From Bacteroidaceae bacterium (GTDB lineage: Bacteria > Bacteroidota > Bacteroidia > Bacteroidales > Bacteroidaceae), in contig JAFTUK010000005.1 of the NCBI GenBank assembly GCA_017466325.1, positions 62,001-126,000 on the forward strand: DNA of 64,000 nt. Reading direction: 5' to 3'. Shown here piece by piece: positions 15,306-24,442 of this stretch. A model generated the notes under the pieces. The model was not told the DNA's origin, made no database searches, and was given only the letters and a program-made list of their open reading frames with translations. Every line of letters starts with the position of its first letter. The stretch's first letter is position 1. The position numbers and the translations under genes were made by a program.

Positions 15306-17567
15306 ATGAGGATTAATGTGGTATTTTTAATGCTCTGTTTTGGAACTCTCGGACAATTATGTGCCCAAAGTTTCAATGGAAGAGTTCTGGATAAAGAGAA
15401 CAATCCCATTGCTGGAGTATTTTGTGTTCTTATGGGACAATCTGATTTAGCTTATATAGTGGGAGCAACTACAAATTCGGATGGTTATTTCGAACTTAAA
15501 GTGAATGAAGATAGAGAATGTATACTTCAAATGTCTTTTATTGGGTTTGAAAAGATTTCCATAGTATGCCGACCTGGCAATCTTGGTGATTTTATTCTCA
15601 ATGAAAATGCTGGATTATTAGAAGAAGTAGTTGTTAAAGGAGATTCCAGACATAAGGATGCGATAAAAGAAACATTCTTTCTTACCGATTCTTTGAGAAA
15701 CAGTTCAAAGAATTCTCTTCAGTTATTGGACAAACTACCAGGAATTAGTGTAGATTGGGCATCTGATGCTGTAAAGATTGGTGAATATCGAGATGTGCCA
15801 ATAATGCTTAATGGAAGAGAAGTAGGAAAAGAGTTGGTACAGAATCTAAACCCCCAACGAATAAAGAAGATTGAATTATATCGATTCCCTAAAGGGAAAT
15901 ATGGCGATATGCCTATTGTGCTGAACTATATTACATACGACAACTATTTAGGTTATGATTTGGGCGTTCAGTCCAAAGGGCTTGTATCTTTTCGTACTCC
16001 CAATTCTCATAGTGAGAATATAGGGGCAAACTTTATTTACACATTGGACAAATGGAATATCTATAGCGATTTCAATGTGTCTAATAAGAAAATGTATAGT
16101 GCAACATCATATAGTTATCTATACAAGAACGAAGTAGCAGAAGCCACTGCAATGGAAGACTTTCGTCACCCGAACAACAATAATACGAACAAAAGTTTCA
16201 ATGTGAGCCTTGGTGCAGATTATAAGATTGCCACCAAACATACAATTTCTATTCAATCATGGCTTGATGGAGGAAAATTCGATAGTTCCGAGAGTTATCA
16301 GACACCCGAAAATATGCTGTTATCAGAAAATAGCAATAATTATCGTAATATCAACTCAACAAGTGGTCTGTTCTATAGAGGTGATATAACAGATAGATTC
16401 ATTATTACAAGCGATCTCACATATAACTACTACAATGTTAACGAAAACAGAGTTTATGAAAATGTAGATAAACTTACCCAATTAGATTATTCAGGAAGAA
16501 AAGATTATTGGAGATATAATGCCAACGCTTACAATATTTGGAATAATATCCTTACAAGTAACGTTGGATACACTTATACAGACAAATCTTATATAAATAA
16601 GGACACCAATACAGACAAAGAATTATTCCGCTCTTTAGAGAAACGTCATGATATCTATGCCTCATTGATGATAAATCCACATCAAAAAGTTAGTCTTGCA
16701 ATTGGTGGCAATGTGCTTTTTGTGCATAGAGATAATGGTATAGACTCTGATAATCGTTATTCTTGGATGCCTTCAGCAAAGTTACATTGGCAAGCTCTCA
16801 AGAAATTGTCAGTTACGGGTAATTACTTTTGTAATATCGAATATCCTAATTTGGATCAGTTATCTACGGTTACCTATAATAAGAATAAGATTCTAATGTA
16901 TCGAGGTAACCCAGATTTAAAAGAAAGAGTTATGCACTATATGGAATGGCGTATTAATGTTCCAAAAATCATTGAGTTCACATATATGCTGAAACATTCT
17001 GCTAATGATATAACTCCTTGGTATTTTATGGAGAATGACTATGTTGTTGAGACTTTAGTGGGAAGTAAATACCTACATCAATACATAGGTTTAAGCGGTG
17101 ACTATAACATCGGCCAGAAGTTCCAAGTGAATTTTACTGCAAATTACCAGTGGTATGGAAGGCAAGGCTCTGATAATATTTGGCATAGAGGTCGCACTTG
17201 GTATTTGGATGCGATGGCAACATATCAGATGATCTCGCATCTATATTTTATGGCTGCATATTTCTTGCGACATGATAAGCACCCATTATTACAAGGAGAA
17301 GAATATGGTCAAGAAGAGACCTTAATGCTTGGTTTAATGAGTCCGCTGTGTAAGGGCAAATTATCATTATCTGTTAACTTTGCAATACCAACAAGTCTTG
17401 TATCAAAACGTACATATAAAGACATCACTATACCAGATTTCAAGTTCACATCTTGGGAAGATCAAAGAGTTAATAACGCATTGATGCAAATTAGCCTTAG
17501 ATACAACTTCGGCAAAGGAAGTGTATCGCGTTCAAATAACCAGAATAGAAGTGAGAGTGAAAAATAA
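15306..17567 (+). CDS. Outer-membrane beta-barrel protein with carboxypeptidase-regulatory-like N-terminal domain
   Basis: 753 residues from the ATG at 15306, which gives a clean signal peptide (MRINVVFLMLCFGTLGQLCA); a start 18 nt upstream is possible. An Ig-like CarboxypepD_reg domain (about 22-110, FNGRVLDKENNPIAGVF, GYFELKV) is followed by a plug-like region (about 115-200, LQLLDKLPGISVDWASDAVK) and a long stretch of alternating aromatic strands ending in ALMQISLRYNFGKGSVSRSN. It resembles the TonB-receptor-like OMP_b-brl_3 family; no SusD partner is present. It is AT-rich like its divergent regulator. Substrate unknown. Confidence 0.8.
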   Translation: MRINVVFLMLCFGTLGQLCAQSFNGRVLDKENNPIAGVFCVLMGQSDLAYIVGATTNSDGYFELKVNEDRECILQMSFIGFEKISIVCRPGNLGDFILNENAGLLEEVVVKGDSRHKDAIKETFFLTDSLRNSSKNSLQLLDKLPGISVDWASDAVKIGEYRDVPIMLNGREVGKELVQNLNPQRIKKIELYRFPKGKYGDMPIVLNYITYDNYLGYDLGVQSKGLVSFRTPNSHSENIGANFIYTLDKWNIYSDFNVSNKKMYSATSYSYLYKNEVAEATAMEDFRHPNNNNTNKSFNVSLGADYKIATKHTISIQSWLDGGKFDSSESYQTPENMLLSENSNNYRNINSTSGLFYRGDITDRFIITSDLTYNYYNVNENRVYENVDKLTQLDYSGRKDYWRYNANAYNIWNNILTSNVGYTYTDKSYINKDTNTDKELFRSLEKRHDIYASLMINPHQKVSLAIGGNVLFVHRDNGIDSDNRYSWMPSAKLHWQALKKLSVTGNYFCNIEYPNLDQLSTVTYNKNKILMYRGNPDLKERVMHYMEWRINVPKIIEFTYMLKHSANDITPWYFMENDYVVETLVGSKYLHQYIGLSGDYNIGQKFQVNFTANYQWYGRQGSDNIWHRGRTWYLDAMATYQMISHLYFMAAYFLRHDKHPLLQGEEYGQEETLMLGLMSPLCKGKLSLSVNFAIPTSLVSKRTYKDITIPDFKFTSWEDQRVNNALMQISLRYNFGKGSVSRSNNQNRSESEK

Positions 17568-17852
17568 TTTGCCCTTGTTTTGTCCGTCGGCTCGGAGATA
17601 TTCAAATAAATTTGACCTTCGATCTTAGAAACTAACGTTCGGCATTGTAGGGACTCGGCGCTGAGTCCGCTTTGCTTGAATCATTCGGACACGGCATGCC
17701 GTGTCCCTACCATGCTCTCGCTTAATCGAACCTTTGACCTGGTGGTCTTAGGTACTCACGCTCGGAAATTCTCAAACAAGTTTGACCTTTGGTCTTAGAA
17801 ACTCACACTCGGCATAAAAAGTAAACTTTTTCTGCTCTCGCTTAATCGTTTC
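17568..17852. repeat. Intergenic repeat cluster with two GTAGGGAC palindromes
   Basis: The gap holds GGACTC-ggcgct-GAGTCC (17651-17668) after TTGTAG, and the perfect 20-bp palindrome GGACACGGCATGCCGTGTCC (17687-17706) before CTAC. The same 20-mer recurs at 40436-40455. Degenerate direct repeats (TTTGACCTTyGrTCTTAGAA and CTCTCGCTTAATCGT) are also present. No gene is seen. Confidence 0.75.
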
Positions 17853-17884
17853 TTTGGTATTTCTCTCGCTTAATCGTACCTTTG
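17853..17884 (+). promoter_or_regulatory. Promoter of the EamA transporter gene
   Basis: TTTG at 17853-17856, a 20-bp spacer and TACCTTTG at 17877-17884 form an almost ideal Bacteroidota -33/-7 promoter. The start codon at 17903 is only about 18 nt further, so the leader is very short; this also argues against the TTG start at 17882 inside the promoter. Confidence 0.8.
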
Positions 17885-17902
17885 CATAGCAAAAGGATAA
17901 AA

Positions 17903-18871
17903 ATGCAAACAAAGATTATTACCAGAGAGAATGGCGGAGTTGGGGAGGGACGGCCTTCGGTACTCCCCTTGTTCCAGCGCCCCGTGTGGGTGGCGTGCTT
18001 TGCCATGACGGCGGCCGTGGTGTGGGGATGGGCATATCCGTTGATAAAGTTGGGGTTCGAATACCTTGCCATCACGCCAGAGATGACGGGCAACAAGATA
18101 CTCTTTGCAGGCTTGCGCTTCACCATGTCGGGCCTTATAATTCTGGCCATGGCAAAGGCCATGGGGAGGCCTTTTGCCATGAGGAAGGGCGGTGACTGGT
18201 GGTTCATGCTGGTCTTTGCACTGATGAACACCACGTTCCACTATGCCGCCTTCTACATAGGACTGTCTCACAGTGCCGGGGCAAGGGCGGCTATATTGAA
18301 CTCGCTCAGTGTCTTCTCGCTTGTCATCATGGCATGTATCTTTTTCAAGAGCGACCGGCTCACGGCCGGCAAGATACTGGGATGCGGAATAGGATTTGCC
18401 GGCATCCTGGCACTGAACCTTGGTGGAGAGGAAAGCGGAAGGTTCACCCTGCTGGGCGATGGCATGATTATCGTCAATGCCCTTTGTTCGGCTGTGGCGA
18501 GCCTGCTGACGCGAAGTCTGGTCAAGCGTGTGGATGTGTTCGTGGGAACAGGCTACAGCCTTGCCCTCGGAGGATTGCTCCTGCTTGTTCCCTCGCTCCT
18601 GCTCGGCGCCACATTGCCACAGGTCAACTGGCAGGGAATGGTAATACTTGCCCTGCTCGTGGGCATCTCCGCACTGGGTTTTGTCTTGTACAACAAACTC
18701 CTCACCTGCAATCCCGTGGGCAAGGTGGCCATCTACAACTCGCTCATCCCTGTGGTGGGAGCACTGACATCCTGCCTTTGCCTGGATGAGGAGTTCTACT
18801 GGAAATACGTCGTTGCCGCCGCACTGGCCACGGCAGGTATATACATCATCAACAAACAGAAAAACGGATAA
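17903..18871 (+). CDS. EamA/DMT-family transporter
   Basis: 322 residues from the ATG at 17903. The sequence is hydrophobic throughout, with about ten transmembrane segments in two EamA halves (first: VACFAMTAAVVWGWAYPLIK; second after about residue 185: IIVNALCSAVASLLTRSLVK). The end of each half shows the usual G-hinge and KVAIYNSLIPVVGALTSCLC pattern. Members export or import small metabolites; the substrate cannot be predicted. It is followed after 13 nt by the rhodanese gene, probably in one transcript. Confidence 0.88.
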   Translation: MQTKIITRENGGVGEGRPSVLPLFQRPVWVACFAMTAAVVWGWAYPLIKLGFEYLAITPEMTGNKILFAGLRFTMSGLIILAMAKAMGRPFAMRKGGDWWFMLVFALMNTTFHYAAFYIGLSHSAGARAAILNSLSVFSLVIMACIFFKSDRLTAGKILGCGIGFAGILALNLGGEESGRFTLLGDGMIIVNALCSAVASLLTRSLVKRVDVFVGTGYSLALGGLLLLVPSLLLGATLPQVNWQGMVILALLVGISALGFVLYNKLLTCNPVGKVAIYNSLIPVVGALTSCLCLDEEFYWKYVVAAALATAGIYIINKQKNG

Positions 18872-18884
18872 CAACAGAATCACT

Positions 18885-19313
18885 ATGAAATCCAACATCA
18901 TTTCACTACTGATGCTCCTTCTGCTCCTTTCATGTTCTGACGGGCAGAAGACACATGCAGAAAATACAATCCTCCCCGTGGAGGAGTATGCCGGGGCTCT
19001 GGATGCTGACACCACGGCCTTCCTGATAGACGTGCGCACGCCCGAGGAGTATGCCGAGGGACACATAGAAGGTGCGGTGCTGATGAACGTGCTGGACGAG
19101 CAGACATTTGTGGCGGGCATAGACACATTGGATACCGCCTATACCTATTATATATATTGCCGTAGCGGACGCCGAAGCCGCTCTGCCGCCTCTCTGATGG
19201 AGGCCAAGGGACTGAAGGTCATCGACCTGCAGGGTGGATACAATGCATGGCAGAATGCCAACAAGAAGCAGAAGGCTCTGGAAAACTTCAATCAGCGTAT
19301 GCAAAGGAGATAA
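18885..19313 (+). CDS. Rhodanese-domain lipoprotein
   Basis: 142 residues from the ATG at 18885. A lipoprotein signal (LLSC, Cys17) is followed by a single rhodanese domain with LIDVRTPEEYAEGHIEGAVL and the active-site loop CRSGRRS (Cys92). Such proteins transfer sulfane sulfur or act in persulfide or thiol handling in the envelope. It lies directly after the EamA transporter gene, suggesting the two serve one sulfur-related role, which is inference. Confidence 0.88.
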   Translation: MKSNIISLLMLLLLLSCSDGQKTHAENTILPVEEYAGALDADTTAFLIDVRTPEEYAEGHIEGAVLMNVLDEQTFVAGIDTLDTAYTYYIYCRSGRRSRSAASLMEAKGLKVIDLQGGYNAWQNANKKQKALENFNQRMQRR

Positions 19314-19358
19314 ACGTATGTCATCATATAATATACCCCCAAAAATAAACAAATGCTT

Positions 19359-20063
19359 ATGAAAAGAATTTCTACTATCTTCATCCTGCTCCTTGTGGCG
19401 CTTGCCTCTGTGCATGCACAGACAAACGACTATCCCTTCACCCTCACCAAGGCTGGAGAAACTCCTGTCCTGTACTACATATATAGTGGCAGAGACGGTG
19501 GTGGCGACAAGAGTGACTATGTCTTTACCAACGTTAAACCATGGGGAGCAGAGAAACATGCTCTGTGCCTGAACCATCAGGATCCTCGTTTGCCCATGAA
19601 CCAGTTTTGGTACTTCATGGAAGCCGAGGACGGCAACATCATGATAATCTCTGCCGAGGACGGCAGGATGGTGACTGTGCCTCATACAAACAATGCAGCC
19701 AAATGTACTGAGATGCAGAGCAAGGCAGAACTTACCAATAAGTTCTATACATGGATTTTCAATGAAACCAATGGCTGCTATGCATTCCAGACATCTGACA
19801 AGAAGAACTTCCTGAGCCACAACGGAGGATGGCAGACCGCCGGTCAGGTAATGGGCCTGTGGAATGCCGACGGTTCAAAGGACGAGGGCACACGTGTGTT
19901 CTTCGAACCTGCCCCCGAAGGTGTAAGCACCGGTATCAAGGCCGTAAAGGTAAATGCCAATGAAACCACCAAGGCTATCTACACATTAGTGGGTCAGAAG
20001 CAGAATAATGTCGTACGCCCAGGCATATATGTGGTAAATGGCAAGAAGACTATTGTAAAGTAA
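19359..20063 (+). CDS. Secreted beta-trefoil-like protein with sorting-like tail
   Basis: 234 residues from the ATG at 19359 (MKRISTIFILLLVALASVHA signal peptide). The middle (about 25-170) has the spaced FWYFMEAEDGNIMI, FYTWIFNETNGCYAFQT and NFLSHNGGW pattern of ricin-type or other carbohydrate-binding trefoils, similar to the N-terminal part of the GH20 protein at 36671. The last about 35 residues (AIYTLVGQKQNNVV, GIYVVNGKKTIVK) match the short C-terminal tail seen in other secreted proteins of this window. No catalytic motif is evident. Confidence 0.6.
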   Translation: MKRISTIFILLLVALASVHAQTNDYPFTLTKAGETPVLYYIYSGRDGGGDKSDYVFTNVKPWGAEKHALCLNHQDPRLPMNQFWYFMEAEDGNIMIISAEDGRMVTVPHTNNAAKCTEMQSKAELTNKFYTWIFNETNGCYAFQTSDKKNFLSHNGGWQTAGQVMGLWNADGSKDEGTRVFFEPAPEGVSTGIKAVKVNANETTKAIYTLVGQKQNNVVRPGIYVVNGKKTIVK

Positions 20064-20083
20064 TAACACACAAATTAAAGGAC

Positions 20084-20121
20084 AAACGGCAGATAGTATC
20101 AGCATTGCTATCTGTCGTTTG
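20084..20121 (+). terminator. Hairpin after the beta-trefoil protein gene
   Basis: CAAACGGCAGATAG pairs with CTATCTGTCGTTTG (14 bp, one G-T) around a 10-nt loop, 20 nt after the stop. There is no real T-run, so it may be an attenuator or RNA-stability hairpin rather than a full terminator. Confidence 0.55.
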
Positions 20122-20132
20122 CCCGTGAGAAG

Positions 20133-20957
20133 ATGACCATTACCGCCATCATAGAGAACACCTCACACGGTGGCTTGCCCACCGAGCATGGCCTTAGCCT
20201 GCACCTTCGTATGGAGGACGGGCGAAACGTGCTTTTCGATATGGGGCAATCGGACCTCCTACTACGGAATGCCGAGGCACTGGGGGTAGGTCTTGACGAT
20301 GTGGATATGGCCGTACTGAGCCACGGGCATTACGACCATGGCGGAGGCCTTGGGGCTTTCCTCTGTGTAAACCACCATGCGCCGGTGCACATGAATCGCC
20401 ATGCCTTCCAACCTCATTACTCACTCAGGGCGGACGGCATGCACTACATTGGCTTGGACGCGGCTCTGCAAACATCTCCCCGTATTGTCTTTCACGACGA
20501 TGGACCAATGGAGATAGCACCTGGTTTTCTACTCTTCGGAGGGGTGCAGGGCATACGCCCGAGGCCAAGGGGAAACCGTCTGCTCTTCGGACCTGAGACG
20601 GACACGCAAGATGCTTTTGCCGACGAACAGAACCTGATTGTGCGCGAGGCCGGAAACATAGTGCTCCTGGCCGGTTGCGCTCATTGCGGCATACAGAACA
20701 TCGTGGAACGTGCAACGGAAATATGCGGCACTCCTCCCACGCATGTCTTGGCCGGCATGCATCTTGCCAAAAGTGGGCTTGATGCCGAGGACGAACACCA
20801 ATACATACGTTCCTTGGCCGAGCACCTCCTGTCCTTCCCCCACACGCAATACCACACCATGCACTGTACCGGAGTGGAGCAATTCGCCATGCTCTCCCTG
20901 CTGATGGGCGAACGCATCACTTATCTCTCTTGCGGTGAGAGGGTGGAAATACATTGA
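20133..20957 (+). CDS. Metallo-beta-lactamase fold hydrolase (MJ0888-like)
   Basis: 274 residues. The zinc motif SHGHYDHGGG (H64, H66, D68, H69) is followed by AGCAHCGIQNIVE and GMHLAKSG, the layout of the subgroup related to archaeal dihydropterin-type MBL proteins. The family's substrates are mostly unknown. The stop overlaps the region of the next gene's leader; the thioesterase start at 20984 is 26 nt downstream. Confidence 0.82.
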   Translation: MTITAIIENTSHGGLPTEHGLSLHLRMEDGRNVLFDMGQSDLLLRNAEALGVGLDDVDMAVLSHGHYDHGGGLGAFLCVNHHAPVHMNRHAFQPHYSLRADGMHYIGLDAALQTSPRIVFHDDGPMEIAPGFLLFGGVQGIRPRPRGNRLLFGPETDTQDAFADEQNLIVREAGNIVLLAGCAHCGIQNIVERATEICGTPPTHVLAGMHLAKSGLDAEDEHQYIRSLAEHLLSFPHTQYHTMHCTGVEQFAMLSLLMGERITYLSCGERVEIH

Positions 20958-20983
20958 CACATACACACAATCAAGCATATACT

Positions 20984-21409
20984 ATGGAACAGGATATAGT
21001 TTTCCACCACGAACTGCCGGCACAATTGCGTTGGTCGGACGTTGACCAGTTCGGGCATGTCAACAACAATGTCTACTTCGCTCTCTACGACATGTGCAAG
21101 ACCCGCTACTTTCTGGACGTGGCAGGTGAGGACATCTTCCAGCGCATGGCCATAGTGGTGGCAAACATCAACGCCAACTTTCTGGCACCCATTTACTATC
21201 CCGACGAGATAGTCATACAGACCGCCATGGAGAGGATAGGGCGCAAGAGTTTCACCCTCCTTCAGCGTGCCGTAAATGCCCGCACCCGTGAAGTGAAGTG
21301 CGAATGCCACACTATCATGGTGTGCTGCGACCGCCAGCAGGGCCGTGCCATGCTAATGCCCGAGGATGTACGCCAGAAGATAGAGGAGTACGAGGGGAGA
21401 AGGTTTTGA
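20984..21409 (+). CDS. Acyl-CoA thioesterase, 4HBT hot-dog family
   Basis: 141 residues from the ATG at 20984 (upstream in-frame ATG at 20954 would overlap the preceding gene). The motif RWSDVDQFGHVNNNVYFALY carries the catalytic Asp of the YbgC/FadM-like group, and the ending RQKIEEYEG is usual. A remnant of a second 4HBT gene lies at 33607-33740. It likely hydrolyses a short or aromatic acyl-CoA; substrate not predictable. Confidence 0.87.
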   Translation: MEQDIVFHHELPAQLRWSDVDQFGHVNNNVYFALYDMCKTRYFLDVAGEDIFQRMAIVVANINANFLAPIYYPDEIVIQTAMERIGRKSFTLLQRAVNARTREVKCECHTIMVCCDRQQGRAMLMPEDVRQKIEEYEGRRF

Positions 21410-21887
21410 GAACGGAAAGGTGAAAACGGAAGGCTGCGAATAAGCGAGAGCAATCAAACTTGTTTGAATTGCCGAGTGGAAGCAGGCTCGACGAAGTCAA
21501 AACGGAAAACTGGACGAGAAACGAAGACGATAACTCTCCACGTTAAACGTTAAACTTTCAACCTTAATCGCCCACAGATGACACCGATTTGACGAGATTA
21601 TCACAGATTTAGTTATATCAATGGATTTAACAGATTAAACTTCCACACCCAGCCAGGCAGGCACAGTGAAACGAGTGCCATTCTGTGGATTCCAGCGCAA
21701 GCGTGAACTAATAGACTCGAGTACTGGCATTTATGTGGATTCTGTGGAATGTGTGAGAAAAGTCAGTACGAGCGAGGAGATTATATTTTACGCAGAAATT
21801 CACAGAAATACACATAATTAGAACTCACGTTATTTATGGTGTCTCAAATATCTTTATTTGTAAACAATTTACACTCTAATTGATCTT
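21410..21887. other. 478-bp gene-free junction with degenerate repeats and an inverted 11-mer
   Basis: The left part carries AACGGAAA-type runs and GCGAATAAGCGAGAGCAATC; the middle has degenerate CACAGATTTAACAGATT-like repeats. AACTCACGTTA at 21822-21832 is the exact reverse complement of TAACGTGAGTT at 25186-25196 on the far side of the AT-rich operon. No coding sequence is supported. Confidence 0.65.
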
Positions 21888-22574
21888 CTAATGCCAGCAA
21901 TAATCTCGATTCACTTCTTCATAGTACTTCTCCACCATTTCTGCTGCGTGAATGTCAGTTGTATGACCATGTACTCGCATTCTGCATCGTCCAATTGCTT
22001 CACCTGTAAATTGATCATGGAAAAACTGATGATAGACATCAATTAACTGGTCTAGAACCTCATTTACCACATAAGGAGGGAGTGTAGATCCCCACTGCCT
22101 TTTATACTCAAGAATAAATGACGTTGCATACATCACGAATGATCTTTCTAGTTCTGGAAGGAAGATAGGCTTTTCAAAATCAAATGTCAGTTTTTTCATT
22201 AACTCAATTATATCTGATTTCATTTCCTCTCTCATGTTTTTAAGGTGTTTCCATTTATCTCCGACTACATTGTCAAACCCACCATTTATTTTTTTTTGAC
22301 GATCATCCATACCAGTACATTGGTTATTGTTTTGGGAAGACATATATTCATCATACGAGATTTCGCGAAGTCCTGCCTTTGTCATAGGGACATACACACC
22401 TTCCATAATCTTTACGATAAATGCCCTTGGGGTTACTTTTACGACTTCACCAACCATACCGTTCTGGGGATAGAAGTTATGTTTTGCCCATTCATCTCTA
22501 TTGGCATAAACGCCATTTATATACTCCATTGTTGTGGAAAAACACTCTCCACGATCAATTATTTTTACGTACAT
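21888..22574 (-). CDS. Unrecognised protein, sixth gene of AT-rich operon
   Basis: 228 residues. The first about 80 residues look like a small beta-barrel (NGMVGEVVKVTPRAFIVKIM, GVYVPMTKAGLREI, similar to SH3/KOW folds by pattern). A charged linker follows, then a helical module of about 110 residues (ELERSFVMYATSFILEYKRQ ... VEKYYEEVNRDY). That helical module resembles the 119-residue product of the first operon gene (24817-25176). No signal peptide or membrane helix. Codon use is strongly AT-rich, unlike the flanking thioesterase and DUF1254 genes. Function unknown. Confidence 0.6.
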   Translation of the reverse strand: MYVKIIDRGECFSTTMEYINGVYANRDEWAKHNFYPQNGMVGEVVKVTPRAFIVKIMEGVYVPMTKAGLREISYDEYMSSQNNNQCTGMDDRQKKINGGFDNVVGDKWKHLKNMREEMKSDIIELMKKLTFDFEKPIFLPELERSFVMYATSFILEYKRQWGSTLPPYVVNEVLDQLIDVYHQFFHDQFTGEAIGRCRMRVHGHTTDIHAAEMVEKYYEEVNRDYCWH

Positions 22575-22587
22575 ATTGATTCAAATA

Positions 22588-23652
22588 TTAAAGGATATCA
22601 TTATACAAAAAAGGTAATGGCAAAGAATTGTTTACCGTTATTGTAGGAATCGGTTTATCGTTAAAGAATTGAATTTCAGCATACCCATTTTGAGCATAGT
22701 TGAATTTCACCACTTTACTTTTTGATGAACTTGTGAATCTCATGAATAAATCTTTGTCTCTTATATAGGGTTTGATGCAATCCGGGGTAGTATGTTCTAA
22801 TTCAAATGTTTTGAATTCATTTAAGAAGCATTTTTTATCTTCAGACTCTCTAGTAAATATTCCAATTTGGGACAAGAAACTGTATTCTTCCATCTTTAGT
22901 TTATCCACCAATAAACAATATATCAGAAAGATGTCTTCATTTGTGTACTCGCCAAAAGTGTGTAAATCCTTGATTTCTCTATAACCATTTTGCCGTTGCG
23001 CTATTGCAAGTAATCCATAATTTGTAAGACCTTCATAACAAAGCACAGATAGTTTTGAAAAATACAGGTTGGAATATGCAAATATATCATGAGCTCTATA
23101 GGTAGGCTTATACCTTGAATGCATCATGCCATAAAGATAGAACAGATATTGTTCAAGTTCATCACCATATGGGCTTGCAGTCGTTAAGCACATGCTATTC
23201 CAAATTGGTCCATATGACTTATCAATAACCATTATGTCATTTAAGAAACGGTTCTTTGGGAATAATTGACAAAAATCCCCATAATTGCTCATTAAAGACA
23301 ATGATAAACAATCAATAAATGAATATCGATCATATGGACAATTAAGGTTTAACTCCATCGGTCCTTTGGTCTCAACATAACCATTTTTGGAGAACTTTCT
23401 TATTCGCCAACCTTCTGGAATAACAATAGGCTTAAAATTATGAGTTCTGAAGAACAAATCGATAAACACATCATCTATGTATTCTTGAATATGTTCTTTC
23501 TTGTGGTCATTTGCAACAACATTAAGCGGACCTTCCACAAAAAGGACATCACTTGTGACTTGTAGGTAGTTATGAAAATGCAGTGATGCAACGAGTCCAT
23601 CGATTAATTCTTCAGATCTAATCATATCCAAAAACGAACAGTCATTTTGCAT
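22588..23652 (-). CDS. Unrecognised protein, fifth gene of AT-rich operon
   Basis: 354 residues from the ATG at 23652, which overlaps the stop of the upstream gene (TGATG), indicating translational coupling; an upstream in-frame start at 23712 would add 20 residues inside that gene. Predicted soluble and cytoplasmic, rich in Phe, Tyr and Asn, with no familiar motif. Segments that may help searches: GPIWNSMCLTTASPYGDE and FTSSSKSKVVKFNYAQNGY. It is the largest protein of the operon. Toxin immunity, defence or phage-derived roles are all possible. Confidence 0.6.
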   Translation of the reverse strand: MQNDCSFLDMIRSEELIDGLVASLHFHNYLQVTSDVLFVEGPLNVVANDHKKEHIQEYIDDVFIDLFFRTHNFKPIVIPEGWRIRKFSKNGYVETKGPMELNLNCPYDRYSFIDCLSLSLMSNYGDFCQLFPKNRFLNDIMVIDKSYGPIWNSMCLTTASPYGDELEQYLFYLYGMMHSRYKPTYRAHDIFAYSNLYFSKLSVLCYEGLTNYGLLAIAQRQNGYREIKDLHTFGEYTNEDIFLIYCLLVDKLKMEEYSFLSQIGIFTRESEDKKCFLNEFKTFELEHTTPDCIKPYIRDKDLFMRFTSSSKSKVVKFNYAQNGYAEIQFFNDKPIPTITVNNSLPLPFLYNDIL

Positions 23653-23960
23653 CAACGAGCAACAGCTGATAAATGTTGTGGGAAGCCGTCCATTATCACA
23701 ACAAAATGACAAGGCAATCCTTCAAAAATGTTATAATTATTAATATATTCTTGAAGTGGTCTCAAATCCATGCCCATAAATCCAAGACCTTGTATAGATA
23801 GGTCATCATTGAGAATCATTATAACATGAAAAATATGACCATTATATTTGTTATTAATGTTTGATGTAAAAATTATACGAGCTTTTTTATTCTCGTAGTT
23901 TTTTTCCACAGACTCAACATATTCCTGTGGAAAATTATTAATAAAGTCTTCTACCTGCAT
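23652..23960 (-). CDS. Unrecognised small protein, fourth gene of AT-rich operon
   Basis: 102 residues, cytoplasmic by appearance. It begins MQVEDFIN, nearly the same as the start of the second operon gene (MEVEDFIN), and the two may be diverged paralogues. The centre is beta-rich (HIFHVIMILNDDLSIQGLGF). It ends in the TGATG overlap with the fifth gene. Small acidic proteins of this kind are common as immunity proteins, but no direct evidence is visible. Confidence 0.55.
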   Translation of the reverse strand: MQVEDFINNFPQEYVESVEKNYENKKARIIFTSNINNKYNGHIFHVIMILNDDLSIQGLGFMGMDLRPLQEYINNYNIFEGLPCHFVVIMDGFPQHLSAVAR

Positions 23961-23973
23961 AATGTATCCGATT

Positions 23974-24402
23974 TTAGTGTCTATGAACTAATTTGTCTAA
24001 CTCCTCTTGTGAAATGAATTCCCCTTGTGGTACATTATCGCACATATATGCAGAGAAACCTTTCAAGTATTCACTTCCGTTTGATATAAAATCTGCCATT
24101 CCATGATCGTAGAAACAATACAGGTAATAAAAACAATCCTTTGGGTGCATACAAACCAACTGATACAATTCATCCACTAAAGAATTGCCAGAATCAATAT
24201 CTTCACGAGTGCCAACATTAAAAAATGTAACCGCATATTGGAGTCCTGCAATGCAAAGGTTTGAATAATTCCCTAATCTTGATACTTGTTCGGCTGATAT
24301 TTCACTTTGCATAAACAAGATTTGAATATTCATCTTATTTATGTTTCGCACTAAACTTAGAAAGTCTAATGCTATGTCTTTTGTGAATTCAATTTGTGAC
24401 AT
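23974..24402 (-). CDS. Unrecognised small protein, third gene of AT-rich operon
   Basis: 142 residues, mostly helical by composition, with a Cys/Tyr/Phe-rich centre (CMHPKDCFYYLYCFYDHGMA). No signal peptide and no known motif. It sits 13 nt before the fourth gene and 40 nt after the second. Confidence 0.55.
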   Translation of the reverse strand: MSQIEFTKDIALDFLSLVRNINKMNIQILFMQSEISAEQVSRLGNYSNLCIAGLQYAVTFFNVGTREDIDSGNSLVDELYQLVCMHPKDCFYYLYCFYDHGMADFISNGSEYLKGFSAYMCDNVPQGEFISQEELDKLVHRH

Positions 24403-24442
24403 AGTATAACTGATTAATTATTAACTTAGATGAGTTAAATTA

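Noticed and set aside
13519..17567. Peptide-maturation (GG-leader/radical SAM) cluster
   Set aside because: A regulator and an outer-membrane barrel of this kind can accompany such clusters, but no radical SAM gene or leader peptide is present here.
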